DNA from: Salvelinus alpinus
Lineage: Eukaryota > Chordata > Actinopteri > Salmoniformes > Salmonidae
DNA length: 64,000 bases
Assembly (NCBI RefSeq): GCF_045679555.1
Contig: NC_092122.1
Location: 8,689,284-8,753,283, forward strand
Reading direction: 5' to 3'
Shown here: positions 29,106-36,050 of the stretch, one piece after another
Layout: every line of letters starts with the position of its first letter
Position numbering within the stretch: the first letter of the stretch is position 1
Made by a program: the position numbers and the translations under genes
Notes under the pieces: generated by a model
What the model saw: only the letters and a program-made list of their open reading frames with translations
Database searches by the model: none
Told to the model about the DNA's origin: nothing

Positions 29106-31867
29106 ACGATAAGTGCCATGGGATCTTTAATGACCTCAGAGAGTCAGGACACCCGTTTAACGTCCCATCCGAAAGACGGCACCCTACACAGGGCAGTGTC
29201 CCCAATCACTGCCCTGGGGCATTGGGATATTTTTTAGACCAGAGGAAAGAGTGCCTCCTACTGGCCCTCCAACACCACTTCCAGCAGCATCTGGTCTCCC
29301 ATCCAGGGACTGACCAGGACCAACCCTGCTTAGCTTCAGAAGCAAGCCAGCAGTGGTATGCAGGGTGGTATGCTGCTGACAATGCTGCTGAGAAGCACAG
29401 AGCAAGGTTATATTTCTAAGATACACTATATATACAAAAGTATGTGGACCCTCCTTCAAATTAGTGGATTTGGCTATTTCAGCCACACCTGTTGCTGACA
29501 GGTGTATACAACTGAGCAAACAGCCATGCAATCTCCAGAGACAAACATTGGAAGTAGAATGGCCTTACTGAAGAGCTCATTGACTTTCAACGCAGCACCG
29601 TCATAGGATGCCACCTTTCCAACAAGTCAGTTCATCAAATGTCTGCCCTGCCAGACCTGCCCTGGTCCACTGTAAGTGCAGTTATTGTGAAGTGTAAACG
29701 TCTAGGAGCAACAACGGCTCAGCCGCGAAGTGGTAGGCCACAAGCTCACAGAACGGGACCGCTGAGTGCTGAAGCGCGAAGCGCGTAAAAATCGTCTGTC
29801 CTCGGTTGCAACACTCACTATCGAGTTCCAAACTGCCTCTTCCCAGAAGAGTGGAGGCGGTTATAGCAGCAAAGGGGGACCAACTCCATATTAATGGCCG
29901 TAATTATGGAATGAGATGGAATGAGATGTTCGACAAGCAGGTGTCATGTAGTGTAGGTAAAATGGAGTAGAATTGCATGAAATGTTTATAAAAGGCCATT
30001 TCTTCTTGGACCTGAAAATGTGATAACAGATTCATGCAATGCTTTTACTTGAAAGGAGATCTCTCCACCCCTACTCTTGTCCACGGTGGTCTGAGAACCC
30101 AAAACCTTGTGCGCTATCAAAATTCCTGTGTTGCCATGTAATGCTTACAAGATTAACAGTTTCTAAAACTGCATATCTAAGACTCTGGTCTGTCCAAGCA
30201 GTGAGGGTAAATGTATACATGTTCTCTGCTATCCACTTCGGTTTAATTATTATTTTGGGTACAGGGGACAGTTTTTTTTTTCAAGTATTCAGGGAGGTTT
30301 TAGGTCATATATTTAGCTGGAGGGAGGGCCAGCCATTTGTGTTTCAGAGGTCTGATTCTATCCATGTAACCCTTATTATAAATAACATTCACTCCCTTAC
30401 AGTGCTAATATTGTAGGGAACAACATCGCCGATCACTGACTGCCAGCCTGCATCTGTTACCAGGCCTTGTAAGGTGTGCATATTGGTGGCAGGGAAGTCA
30501 GGTGCAGGAGAACGAACTTAGTATAAACGGAGTCATTTAATAAGAACTTACAAACAAACTCCAAAACCAAAATATACAAAAACTAATAAAATGGGTACAA
30601 AACCCATCACGCACCAACACATAATAGCACTAACATACAATCAAACAATCTCCAACAAGGACATGAGGGGAAACAGAGGGTTAAATACACAACATGTAAT
30701 TGATGGGATTGGAACCAGGTGTGAAGGAAGACAAGACAAAACCAATGGAAAATGAAAAATGGATCAGTGATGGCTAGAAGATCGGTGACGTCGACCGCCA
30801 AACACCGCCCGAACAAGGAGAGGGACAGACCAAGAGAGCACAACAACCCAGACTGCTCCCACCTCTCTTCTCTCCTCTCTCTCCTGTAATTATACTTTAC
30901 TCCTGCAGATGCAGATATAGGCACTGCTGAAATCCAGTGTGGACAGAGAAGAGACATTAAAGGAATACTTGCTATATATGTCTCTGAAAGATTTGACTCC
31001 CACAATGAACTTGAGGGAAGATGGATATTTATGTCCACCTAGTCACGTGACCAGGAGGACCCACCCGGGGAGCGAGTTCTGCTCCAGCACAGGTTGTCAA
31101 CACACAAGTGCGTCACGCGCAAGCACAGCGTATCACGGTCCGCAGCAGCACAGCACTGCGCAAAGCAGTCTGGATCTGACAGAAAGAGACGGATGTAAGC
31201 AGTAACCCGAGGCCTGAAAATTCAATACATTGTCTGTGTATCCTCCGATAACATATGTCAACAGCGAATGGATGCGAAGAGCGCAGGCGTTTAACGTAAC
31301 TCGAAGGTTCCCATGATAAGTTATTGATTTCAGCAGCACATAACTCAGAATGAAAAGTCCTTCAATGAGCTGCCATGACTGCCACGAAATCAGACTGTTG
31401 TCTATTTGTGAATGTTCCTAACGCAGCCGGGCGATCGCAGCATTTAGCCTGCTGCAGGCTACGTTTGGAGAGAGGTAAACATTGATGCCCTTCCCTAATA
31501 GACCAGTGCAACTCCGAACACAATGCAATCATAAACTTATAAGGACTCAACTGAAGACAATTGCGTTTCTTACACACGACACAATATGGCGAAAGAAATG
31601 TAAAGCAACTATAGACCTACACCTAAGACCCTGCATTCTCTAGTGAGGGTACTGGACTAATGTATTGCATAGCATCAACACTTGCCAATATTGTTTACCT
31701 GACTTGGGATACGTGACAATCCATATGTCGCTACTTCTGAGGGAGAAGTTGGCGATCTCCTCCATCTTTCCTCTGCAGAAGGGTGGAAGTCGTACTCCAT
31801 CAAACTCGAAGTATTTGCTCTCAAACTCTATCGGGGTGCTTGGCGTGTCTGCCTCGCTCTCGGCCAT
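6320..31867 (-). CDS. sult4a1: Sulfotransferase family 4A member 1, complete gene, 7 coding exons
   Basis: Cytosolic sulfotransferase fold protein, brain-enriched and extremely conserved in vertebrates. No robust catalytic activity is known for the family. Exons join at 31,867-31,699, 20,800-20,670, 18,865-18,785, 18,687-18,561, 18,283-18,189, 11,339-11,201 and 6,432-6,320. Lengths 169, 131, 81, 127, 95, 139 and 113 sum to 855 nt, giving 284 aa plus stop, the human length. All junctions are GT/AG with compatible phases. Visible motifs: N-terminus MAESEAD, the 5'-phosphosulfate loop TYPKSGTS (residues 53-60), SHLPYR with the catalytic-type His, the 3'-phosphate motif [14 protein letters not shown], and [10 protein letters not shown] near the C-terminus in place of the usual RKG.. 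motif. An upstream in-frame ATG at 31,882 would add five residues; 31,867 is chosen because it matches the vertebrate start. Introns are packed with transposons. Confidence 0.96.
7163..7449 (+). pseudogene. Tc1 transposase fragment
   Basis: Part of a DDE transposase: [23 protein letters not shown] (first catalytic Asp), HVWRKPGT and [15 protein letters not shown]. It breaks after the GTGRL motif and lacks the second and third catalytic residues. The terminal sequence TTCAGGAAGTATTCAGGCCC upstream belongs to another Tc1 family than the surrounding relic. Confidence 0.75.
7629..7850. repeat. Imperfect long inverted repeat
   Basis: GTATGGGGATCTTTCCTG at the left and CAGGAAAGATCCCCATAC at the right are exact reverse complements. 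Pairing extends inward through TACTGGTGTGC / GCACACCAGT and ATAGAGT / ACTCTAT. The arms are about 60 nt with a 70-nt centre. It lies inside the Tc1-like relic and has no coding potential. Confidence 0.75.
8410..8598 (+). repeat. HpaI-type tRNA-derived SINE
   Basis: A tRNA-like head with the A-box-like TAGCCTAGTGGT and a B-box-like GGTTGCTAAATCAAATCCCC, then the body TTCTGCCCCTGAACAAGGCA and the tail TGCCTACTTAAATAAAGG. It is inserted in the right arm of the Tc1-like relic. Confidence 0.85.
9110..10092 (+). mobile_element. Salmonid MITE family copy, plus orientation
   Basis: Sequence near 9,183-9,245 (ATATGCATATAATTGACAGA, GATAGAAAACACTCTAAAGT) is the reverse complement of 23,575-23,655, and a fragment recurs at 43,360-43,467. 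The copy ends in the hairpin GGATCCC-GCTAAA-GGGATCC at 10,069-10,088. No transposase frame is seen. It lies in sult4a1 intron 6. Confidence 0.65.
10093..11200. other. sult4a1 intron 6, no gene
   Basis: No exon seen. It holds a short TG run near 10,739-10,762 and a C/T-rich tract at about 10,980-11,180 leading to the exon 6 donor region. The frame at 10,932-11,225 is a low-complexity Pro/Leu/Ser artefact. Confidence 0.5.
11201..11339 (-). CDS. sult4a1: sult4a1 coding exon 6
   Basis: Residues 202-247 plus one base, [16 protein letters not shown] to EALSICR. The exon end is tandemly duplicated across its own donor: 11,202-11,222 and 11,178-11,198 are nearly identical 21-mers, 24 bp apart. Confidence 0.94.
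11344..11636. repeat. (GA)n and GGAGAG polypurine tract
   Basis: Purine-only sequence immediately upstream (in gene direction) of sult4a1 exon 6, so on the sense strand it is a very long pyrimidine tract before the acceptor. It includes a pure (GA)n run near 11,457-11,510 and a duplicated GAGAGGAGAGAGGGGGAGGA block. Confidence 0.95.
11640..12129. other. Intron sequence, no feature recognised
   Basis: AT-rich sequence in sult4a1 intron 5 with no frame or motif that I can assign. Confidence 0.4.
12130..12375. repeat. Solo arm of a Tc1-like element
   Basis: It shares GTTTTGTATTAAACATT, the CTCAGTATTTGGATGATTTA region and TTTTTGCTCATC with the ends of the relic at 6,600-8,690. No interior is present. 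Confidence 0.55.
12510..12800. repeat. Dispersed repeat also present at 62,160-62,650
   Basis: Both regions carry AAGCCTGTGTTAAAA, then TTGAATTGTGTTTGGGAAAT (TGAATTGTGTTTGGGAAAT in the second), and end with GGCTCAACTTACCCCACTG or a variant. The motif AAGTTGAGCC at the left pairs with GGCTCAACTT at the right, suggesting a MITE with inverted ends. Confidence 0.6.
13049..13474 (+). repeat. 5' LTR
   Basis: Starts TGTCACACCCTGG and ends CGATCGTGACA. It has an internal inverted pair near its start (TGTCACACCCTG / CAGGGTGTGACA), so the first 60 bp can form a hairpin. A polyadenylation-type TAAATAAAAGAG lies about 70 bp before the end. Confidence 0.93.
13417..14130 (+). CDS. Proline-rich protein of the LTR element, N-terminal frame
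   Basis: 237 codons beginning inside the 5' LTR (MYFAHAAPW) and open across the LTR end into the interior ([15 protein letters not shown]). It has a basic, helical N-terminus ([30 protein letters not shown]), then repeats of the type [18 protein letters not shown] frameshift near 14,060 ends it early: the following sequence continues in another frame as REPVRLHGP. No known domain; it could be a Gag-like or accessory product. The copy at 59.6-60.8 kb encodes a homologue, so the protein belongs to the family. Confidence 0.65.
   Translation: MYFAHAAPWSSLSPIDDRDRITHLNRTKQRVKQQREQRIKDSWTWEEILDGKGPWAQPGEYRPKAERRRYEEAARKQGWKPASTTQKILGGGLKGSVAKSGRRPAPTPCTYRGEREYGQTPCYAVERMVSPVRVHSPVRYIPAPRIGRARLSIEPGAMKPAQRFLSPVRLLGPAYMAPALRMVSPVRLHSLVRVIPPPALVGQRGAYNQVRLGRLSAQGSQYACTVRYFRRHLPAPT
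14139..15302 (+). CDS. Proline-rich 9-residue-repeat protein, C-terminal frame
   Basis: 387 codons continuing the previous protein after its frameshift. Order: several P-x-R-T-S/R-P-x-V-R-V/L-x-S-P-V-P units (to about 14,590), then about twelve ELPVCQAPS units, about six EPSARQDQP units and seven or more EPSASHEQP units. All are 27-bp DNA repeats. The array runs on to about 15,690 in a shifted frame. Because 27 is a multiple of three, gain or loss of units keeps frame. The opposite strand is also open for long stretches, which is a by-product of the repeats. Confidence 0.6.
   Translation: MPTPCTRLPVRLQSPVPPPRTSPMVRVSSPLPPVTTPRTTPPVRLQSPVRSVAAPRTSPEMRVPSPVPPVPAPRTRPNVRLQGPVCPVPSPRTSPEMRVPSPVPPVPAPRTRPNVRLQGPVCPVPSPRTSLKVRVLSPVPPVPAPRTRQTVCLSRPELPVCQAPSELPVCQAPSELPVCQAPSELPVCQAPSELPVCQAPSELPVCQAPSELPVCQAPSELPVCQAPSELPVCQAPSELPVCQAPSALPVCPEPSELPVCPEPLEPSARQDQPEPSARQDQREPSARQDQPEPSARQDQPEPSARQDQPEPSARQDQPEPSASHEQPEPSASHEQPEPSASHEQPEPSASHEQPEPSASHEQPEPSASHEQPEPSASHEQPELFRQP
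14600..15690. repeat. Three consecutive 27-bp minisatellite blocks
   Basis: Block A (about 14,605-14,930) has unit core CTGCCCGTCTGCCAAGCACC. Block B (about 14,930-15,105) has core GCCGTCCGCCAGACAGGATC. Block C (about 15,105-15,690) has core CCAGCCATGAGCAGCCAGAG. All share the period and the GAGCCG/GAGCTG hinge, so B and C probably arose from A by substitution followed by amplification. Confidence 0.93.
15837..16266 (+). repeat. 3' LTR
   Basis: Pair of the 5' LTR. Differences include loss of a few bases around 16,003 (CTCAAGGGGCAG against CTCAATTAGAGGCAG), GTTTGTTG added near 16,140, and GATGATC for GACGATC at the end. They give a measure of age since insertion. Confidence 0.93.
16272..18188. 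other. sult4a1 intron 5 remainder
   Basis: No exon. At about 16,800-16,985 there is a fragment of the same SINE as 26,455-26,805 (GACTCGGGAGAGGCGAAGGT, GGAAGCCAGCCGCACCAACG). A short GT run lies near 17,750-17,765. Confidence 0.5.
18189..18283 (-). CDS. sult4a1: sult4a1 coding exon 5
   Basis: Residues 170-201, [17 protein letters not shown] to KYEDMYK, ending at AAG/GTAAAA. Phase agrees with exon 4 (C plus TG makes Leu). Confidence 0.95.
18561..18687 (-). CDS. sult4a1: sult4a1 coding exon 4
   Basis: Residues 128-169 plus one base, [18 protein letters not shown] to RRFMNDK. It contains the Arg and Ser residues that bind the 3'-phosphate of PAPS in the family. The intron before it is only 97 bp. 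Confidence 0.95.
18785..18865 (-). CDS. sult4a1: sult4a1 coding exon 3
   Basis: 27 codons, phase 0 at both ends (residues 101-127), [16 protein letters not shown] to HNGESK. It includes the SH.PY motif with the histidine that is catalytic in other sulfotransferases. Confidence 0.95.
19040..20669 (-). repeat. 68-bp minisatellite made from sult4a1 exon 2 end plus splice donor
   Basis: 24 tandem copies (period 68 bp, with 64-bp variants that lack CTCA) run without a break up to the real exon 2 end. Counting the phrase TACCTGTATG gives starts at 19,051, 19,119, 19,187 and onward to 20,599, with the authentic exon copy at 20,667. On the gene's strand each unit holds about 41 nt of exon (coding [13 protein letters not shown]), an intact donor CAG/GTAGGC and about 27 nt of intron. 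The copies differ by scattered substitutions (GGCTGAGG against GACTGAGG, for example), so the array is not an assembly duplicate of one unit. Confidence 0.96.
20670..20800 (-). CDS. sult4a1: sult4a1 coding exon 2
   Basis: Residues 57-100, from [15 protein letters not shown] to PQPGLDIIQ. Acceptor CCCCAG at 20,801-20,806; donor ACAG/GTAGGC at 20,670. The last 41 nt of this exon, with its donor, are the seed of the tandem array that fills the following intron. In the exon the PGLD codons use GGG, whereas nearly all array copies carry GGC, a synonymous difference. Confidence 0.96.
20984..21697 (-). mobile_element. Tc1/mariner-like element, C-terminal half of transposase kept
   Basis: Ends ACAAAAATATAAACGCAAC and GCGTTTATATTTTTGTG are inverted. 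The minus-strand frame at 21,088-21,627 encodes the second half of a DDE transposase: [11 protein letters not shown] (second Asp) and [14 protein letters not shown] (third catalytic Glu). The first Asp block and the DNA-binding domain are deleted. Same family as 437-1,242. It lies in sult4a1 intron 1. Confidence 0.85.
21725..22685. other. Intron sequence with AGCTAGCT-rich stretches
   Basis: No exon. TAGCTAGC palindromes cluster at 21,735-21,810 and 22,000-22,075, with an inverted pair CTATTTTAGCTA / TAGCTAAAATAG at 21,731-21,770. Otherwise AT-rich. Confidence 0.5.
22690..23727 (-). mobile_element. Salmonid MITE family copy, minus orientation
   Basis: Terminal inverted repeats: AAAACCTCTCTGGGATAGG at the left and CCTATCCCAAAGAAGTTTT at the right. 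A subterminal hairpin GGTGGGAC-ATTAGC-GTCCCACC lies at 22,702-22,723. The body is homologous to 9,110-10,092 inverted. No coding frame of note. Confidence 0.75.
23785..24065 (-). repeat. End fragment of the TATAAACGCAAC Tc1-like family
   Basis: Matches the right half of the 437-1,242 element (CACCTGTGTAATGATCATGC, GATATGCCACACCTGTCAGG) and ends in GTTGCGTTTATATTTTTGTG. The 40 bp that follow (TAGTTTTATACCAAATGCTG) also follow the copy at 21,697. Confidence 0.8.
24206..25808 (-). mobile_element. Full-length Tc1-like transposon, inactive
   Basis: Begins CAGTGGGGCAAAAA and ends TTTTTTGCCCCACTG, flanked by TA on both sides. The inverted ends are long (about 200 bp). The minus-strand transposase starts at 25,442 ([12 protein letters not shown]) but is broken: a stop inside WSDETKI-stop-LFG near 24,970, and frame changes near 24,620. 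Other motifs ([19 protein letters not shown]) are readable. It is a diverged relative of the copy at 50,699-52,303. Confidence 0.92.
24403..25442 (-). pseudogene. Broken Tc1 transposase
   Basis: Three open blocks in gene order: 25,442-24,969 (paired-like [16 protein letters not shown] linker and first Asp region), 24,861-24,640 (second Asp block) and 24,591-24,403 (C-terminus). The stop after DETKI and the shifts between blocks make it non-functional. Confidence 0.9.
26395..27104. mobile_element. Tc1-type MITE with a nested SINE
   Basis: Ends CACTACCATTCAAAAGTTTG and CCTTTTGAATGGTAGTG are inverted and flanked by TA. The interior is non-coding and is interrupted at about 26,455-26,805 by a SINE. 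Confidence 0.85.
26455..26805 (-). repeat. Salmonid tRNA-derived SINE (SmaI-like), 5'-truncated
   Basis: Contains GACTCGGGAGAGGCGAAGGT, GGAAGCCAGCCGCACCAATG and GGCCAATTGTGCGCCGCC, the last shared with the SINEs at 28,412-28,600 and 58,752-58,968. The tRNA head, which would be on the right in this orientation, is missing. Confidence 0.7.
27110..28380. other. sult4a1 intron 1, no feature recognised
   Basis: AT-rich sequence with no supported exon or repeat that I can name. The short frames (for example 27,208-27,498 and 27,766-28,086) have no recognisable motif or splice context. Confidence 0.4.
28412..28600 (-). repeat. tRNA-derived SINE (SmaI/FokI type)
   Basis: On the minus strand it starts CCCGAGTGGCGCAGTGGTCT (A box in a Leu-tRNA-like head), has a B-box-like GTTTCGATTCC and a body with GGCGGCGCACAATTGG. 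Confidence 0.8.
28893..29400 (-). repeat. 5S-rRNA-derived SINE (OS-SINE1/SINE3-like)
   Basis: On the minus strand the head reads like 5S rRNA: GAAGCTAAGCAGGGTTGG and CCTGGATGGGAGACC are the 5S internal promoter region. The body contains TTTCGGATGGGACGTTAAAC and the tail TTACCTGGTAAAATAACGG is LINE-like. 5S-derived SINEs are known in salmonids and zebrafish. Confidence 0.85.
29424..29953 (+). mobile_element. Internally deleted Tc1-like element
   Basis: Ends CACTATATATACAAAAGTATGT and GTGTCATGTAGTG flanked by TA. Same family as 37,735-38,907. Near 29,845 the sequence jumps from the N-terminal transposase region to the 3' end, so the catalytic core is gone. Confidence 0.8.
30478..30835 (-). repeat. 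Possible solo LTR
   Basis: TGGTGGCAGGGAAGTCAGGT at the left and GACCGCCAAACACCGCCCGA near the right resemble the ends of a common salmonid LTR as I recall it. No internal coding region lies beside it. No target duplication found. Confidence 0.35.
31699..31867 (-). CDS. sult4a1: sult4a1 coding exon 1
   Basis: Residues 1-56 plus one base of codon 57. It begins at MAESEAD and ends in YPKS before the donor CAG/GTAAAC. It holds the substrate-side N-terminus ([11 protein letters not shown]) and the first half of the phosphosulfate loop. Confidence 0.96.
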
Positions 31868-32190
31868 CCTCAAAACGGGCACCCAACAACAATATATTTG
31901 TAATCAATTGAAAGGTTATAATTAGATTTGTTTTGAGAGCGATAATAATTATCGTCTCGAGTCGAGATATATGGTTAGGCTAGGACGTGATAGACCGCGA
32001 GCGAAGTACGCATTGACCTTCAGCCAATCACGTCGTAGCAAAGTGATGTAATGCGATGCGCTCATGTGATGCGCGCGCCTCCTCCTCAGCTTCAGCACCA
32101 GTTCGCTGTTGCGGAACACGCGCGTGCTCACTAGTGTCTGTAGCCGGAAGAGGAATGCTTTCAAGCTACATGAAGCATTCAAGCTGATGC
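31868..32190 (-). promoter_or_regulatory. sult4a1 upstream region
   Basis: The 320 bp before the start codon turn CpG-rich near 31,990-32,130 (TAGACCGCGAGCGAAGTACG, GATGCGCGCGCCTCC, AACACGCGCGTGCTC), unlike the AT-rich surroundings. No TATA box is evident. This is the expected promoter position if exon 1 carries the 5' UTR. Confidence 0.4.
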
Positions 32191-32843
32191 AGGTAGTTGT
32201 TCTTGGAAATTAAAATCAAGAGATTAGGTTTTCAAATTCTACGTCAATGGCCTTCTACATTAGCCTGTGTAATGGTCCCTTGTTTGATCTGGGTAGACTG
32301 CTGTCAAGTGAGCCGACGCCCACAAAACGCTGCAAAGCAATCCGCGCTTCAGTCTCCCCTAGAATTTAACTGCGTGAATACACAACACTTTACGGTATCG
32401 CACGTTTTATGGTAGAAAAGCTGAGTGGGGTGCACAGATAGAGACAATAGCTACAAATCATACCAAGCAAACAGTTTAAAGCACACTTATCCAATCTTCC
32501 ACAAAAAACGTTTACCAAATAGTTTATTTAATTTTCAGGCCTTATCAAAAATGACTGATATCACGAGTGGAGTAAGGCTGCGTAGGCTGCAGTAGCCTAC
32601 CGGGCATGCTGTTACCAAATGGTTAATTATGAAAGCAAGATGGCTTTGAGGCAAATGTCGGCCATATTGGAACTCCCCAGGAGGAGCAGTCCTCATTGGA
32701 ATGAATGGAATTCTACAGTTATTTCAAATACATGTTTCAAGGACAAAATTACATGTATTTAAGTATTTTGTTGTTGTAGTGGGGACAGTAACATATGAAC
32801 TTTCTAAACATTATACTTTAATGAAACGTTTTGTATATATATA

Positions 32844-33100
32844 CAGTCCAGTCAAAAGTTTGGACACACCTACTCATTCAAGGGTTTTTCTTTATTTTGA
32901 CTATTTTCTACGTTGTAGAACAATAATGAAGACATCAAAACTATGAAATAACACATATAGAATCATGTAGTAACCAACAATGTTTTAAACAAATCAAGAT
33001 ATTTTATATTTGAGATTCTTCAAAGTAGCCACCCTTTGCCTTGATGACAGCTTTGCACACTCTTGGAATTCTCTCAACCAGCTTCATGAGGTAGCCACCT
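32844..33100 (-). repeat. Truncated Tc1-like element
   Basis: Starts CAGTCCAGTCAAAAGTTTGG after TA and contains the end of a transposase on the minus strand (GCTTTGCACACTCTTGGAAT). It stops abruptly near 33,100 at a junction with another repeat. Confidence 0.7.
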
Positions 33101-33114
33101 GAATCTCATTTTGA

Positions 33115-33312
33115 CTCCCCAGTGGGTGGGCTTGGCTTCCAAATGGGTGGGCCTAAACTCTCCCAGGCCCACCCATGGCTGAGCCCCTCCCCAGTCATGT
33201 GAAATCCATAGATTAGGGCTTAATTTATTTATTTCAATTGACTGATTTTCTTATATGAACTGTAACTCAGTAAAATAATTGAAATTGTTGCAAGTTGCAT
33301 TTATATTTTGGT
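33115..33312. repeat. Fragment of the TATAAACGCAAC Tc1-like family
   Basis: CAGTCATGTGAAATCCATAG and ACTGTAACTCAGTAAAATAA match the left end of 437-1,242 inverted. It lies between two other Tc1 copies, so this is a stack of transposons. Confidence 0.7.
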
Positions 33313-33318
33313 TAAGTA

Positions 33319-34958
33319 CAGTTGAAATCGTAAGTTTACATACACTTAGGTTGGAGTCATTAAAACTTGTTTTTCAACCACTCCAAACATTTCTTGTTAA
33401 CAAACTATGGTTTTGGCAAGTCGGTTAGGACATCTACTTTATGCATGACACAAGTAATTTTTCCAACAATTGTTTACAGACAGATACATTATTTCACTTA
33501 TAATTCACTGTATCACAATTCCAGTGGGTCAGAATTTTACATACACTAAGTTGACTATGCCTTTAAACAGCTTGCAAAATTCCAGAAAATTATGTCATGG
33601 CTTTAAAAGCTTCTGGTAGGCTAATTGACATAATTTAAGTCAATTGGAAGTGTACCAGTGGATGTATTTCAAGGCCTACCTTCAAAAGCAGTGCCTCTTT
33701 GCTTGACATCATGGGAAAATCAAAATAAATCAGCCAAGACCTCAGAAAAAGAACTGTAGACCTCCACAAGTGTGCTTCATCCTTGGGAGCAATTTCCAAA
33801 CGCCTGAAGGTACCACGTTCATCTGTACAAACAATAGTACTCAAGTATAAACACCATGGGACCACGCAGCCGTCATACCGCTCAGGAAGGAAACGCGTTT
33901 TGTCTCCTAGAGATGAACATACTTTGGTGCAGAAAGTGCAAATCAATCCCAGAACAACAGCAAAAGACCTTGTGAAGATGCTGGAGGAAACGGGTACAAA
34001 AGTACCTGTATCCACAGTAAAACGAGTCCTATATTGCCATAACCTGAAAGGCCGCTCAGCAAGAAAGAAGCCACTGCCAAAAAACCGCCATAAAAAAGCC
34101 AGACTATGGTTTGCAACTGCACATGGGGACAAAGATCATACTTTTTGGAGAAATGTCCTCTGGTCTGATGAAACAAAAATAGAATTGTTTGGCCATAATG
34201 ACCATTGTTGTGTTTGGAGGAAAAAGGGGGATGCTTGCAAGCTGAAGAACACCATCCCAACCGTGAAGCACGGGGGTGGCAGCATCATGTTGTGGGAGTG
34301 CTTTGTGCAGGAGGGACTGGTGCACTTCACAAAATAGATGGCATCATGAGGCAGGAAAATTATGTGGATATATTGAAGCAACATCAAGACATTAGTCAGG
34401 AAGTTAAAGCTTGGTCGCAAATGGTTCTTCCAAATGTACAATGACCCCAAGCATACTTCCAAAGTTGTGGCAAAAGGGCATAAGGACAACAAAGTCAAGG
34501 TATTGGGGTGGCCATCACAAAGCCCTGACCTCAATCCTATGGAAAATCTGTGGGCAGAATTGAAAAAGCGTGTGCGAGCAAGGAGGCCTACAAACCTGAC
34601 TCAGTTACACCAGCTCTGTCAGGAGGAATGGGCCAAAATTCACCCAACTTATTGTGGGAAGTTTGTGGAAGGCTACCCGAAACGTTTGACCCAAGTTAAA
34701 CAATTTAAAGGCAATGCTACCAAATACTAATTGAGTGTAGGTAAACTTCTGACCCACTGGGAATGTGACGAAAGAAATAAAAGCTGAAAGAAATCATTCT
34801 CTCTACTGTTATTCTGACATTTTACATTCTTAAAATAAAGTGGTGATCCTAACTGACCTAATACAGGGAATTTTTACTAAGATTAAATGTCAGGAATTGT
34901 GAAAAACTGAGTTTAAATGTATTTGCCTAAGATGTATGTAAACTTCTGACTTCAACTG
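33319..34958 (+). mobile_element. Sleeping-Beauty-type Tc1 transposon, inactive
   Basis: Starts CAGTTGAAATCGTAAGTTTAC and ends GACTTCAACTG, flanked by TA. The inner direct repeats are visible as AGTTTACATACACTTAGG-like motifs at the outer and inner edge of each end (33,330 and 33,537). Total length 1,640 bp as in salmonid elements of this class. The transposase is broken (next entry). Confidence 0.93.
33711..34730 (+). pseudogene. Tc1 transposase pseudogene, Sleeping Beauty type
   Basis: The start ATG at 33,711 is followed by a stop at codon 6 (MGKSK then TAA). The rest is open for long blocks: HTH region (LGAISKRLKVPRSSVQ), first Asp ([14 protein letters not shown]), [11 protein letters not shown], and C-terminus (SPDLNPMENLW with the third Glu). 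A stop after HFTK and frame changes near 34,330-34,440 break it. The second catalytic Asp is replaced: MYNDPKH instead of the usual QDNDPKH. Confidence 0.92.
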
Positions 34959-34979
34959 TATATATTTTTTATGTTTAGC

Positions 34980-35385
34980 GGACGTAATATAATTTAAAAG
35001 AATGCATTAAGGTGTCTGCAATAGAATAAATGAGGCAAAAACATATGTAAATGTAATGTTTACCACATGGCCTTAACCTGAGCCAATTTGTTTTTCTCTG
35101 TTGCCCATGCTATTTCAATATTTAAATAACAAATCATTTGATTTTTCCATTGTGTTATGTCCCCCAGAGTGGGTTGATTGATTTTCAAGTTTTTAATATA
35201 CGTTTTTTCAAGATGAGTGATGAGAAGACAATCATCCAGCCCATTGTGTATCTCACTACACCCGATATGCCATGACTTAAAATATGCAGAGACAGACGGA
35301 TTAAAAGTAAATCAACATTGTAATACTTCTGACAGCCAACTTTCTAGCTCCGCCCATAACTTTTGGACTTTATAGCGTTCCCAGA
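34980..35385. other. Intergenic, no feature recognised
   Basis: AT-rich sequence between the Sleeping-Beauty-type element and the 205-bp tandem repeat. No exon or named repeat. Confidence 0.4.
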
Positions 35386-35395
35386 AAACTATCTG

Positions 35396-35830
35396 ACAAA
35401 ATGTTTACCATCCATTTTTACTGTATTAAAGTTCCCATTTTTACTGTGTTTTACAGTGTTACAAATTAATTAGAATCCCTCAAAATTCACTGTAATATAC
35501 AGTAAACTAGTATTTTTCCAATCTTCTAGCTGGCATAATATGGGCATGTTATGCTTTGCAATGTTAATGATAATAAATTATTGAAGTACTAGTGGCACAC
35601 TTCACAAAATGTTTACCATCCATTTTTACAGTGTTAAAATTGAATTAGGTTCCCTTAAAAGTTCACTGTAATATACAGTAATCAATTGTTTTTCCATTGT
35701 TGTAACTGGCATAATATGGGTGTGTTATGGTATGGAATAGTCATCACACTGCATTAATGATGTACTAGTGGCACACATCTCAAAATATGTTTAGCAGCCA
35801 TTTTGCCTGTGGAAAACTTGAGTTATATGC
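35396..35830. repeat. Two-copy tandem repeat of about 205 bp
   Basis: AAAATGTTTACCATCCATTT at 35,399 recurs at 35,606. TTCACTGTAATATACAGTAA, TGGCATAATATGGG and TACTAGTGGCACAC each appear once per copy. The second copy ends near AAAATATGTTTAGCAGCCAT, a decayed third start. Confidence 0.85.
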
Positions 35831-36050
35831 AAAACTGCTACAGTAAGCATAGGCCTATCATAGGCCCATCATCTTTTTTTATTCGAAGGATTCTTTCTCG
35901 CTGATGAAAGATAAGGGCCATATGTTTCGAAAGCCGTATCACAAGCGATCATTATTGACGTTTCTAAACGTTAAAACACAGCGTCAGGATTGTAGTTCAC
36001 ATGAGGCAGCCGTGGGCGAAGATAACTGCTGAAAACAGTCGGGAGAAGGC

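Noticed and set aside
30607-31038. 143-codon minus-strand frame near the sult4a1 5' region
   Set aside because: It partly overlaps the LTR-like repeat at 30.5-30.8 kb, shows no domain and no splice support, and lies in intron 1.
31868-31882. Upstream in-frame ATG adding MPVLR to sult4a1
   Set aside because: The vertebrate protein starts at MAESEA, and using 31,867 gives exactly 284 residues. The upstream start cannot be excluded but is less likely.
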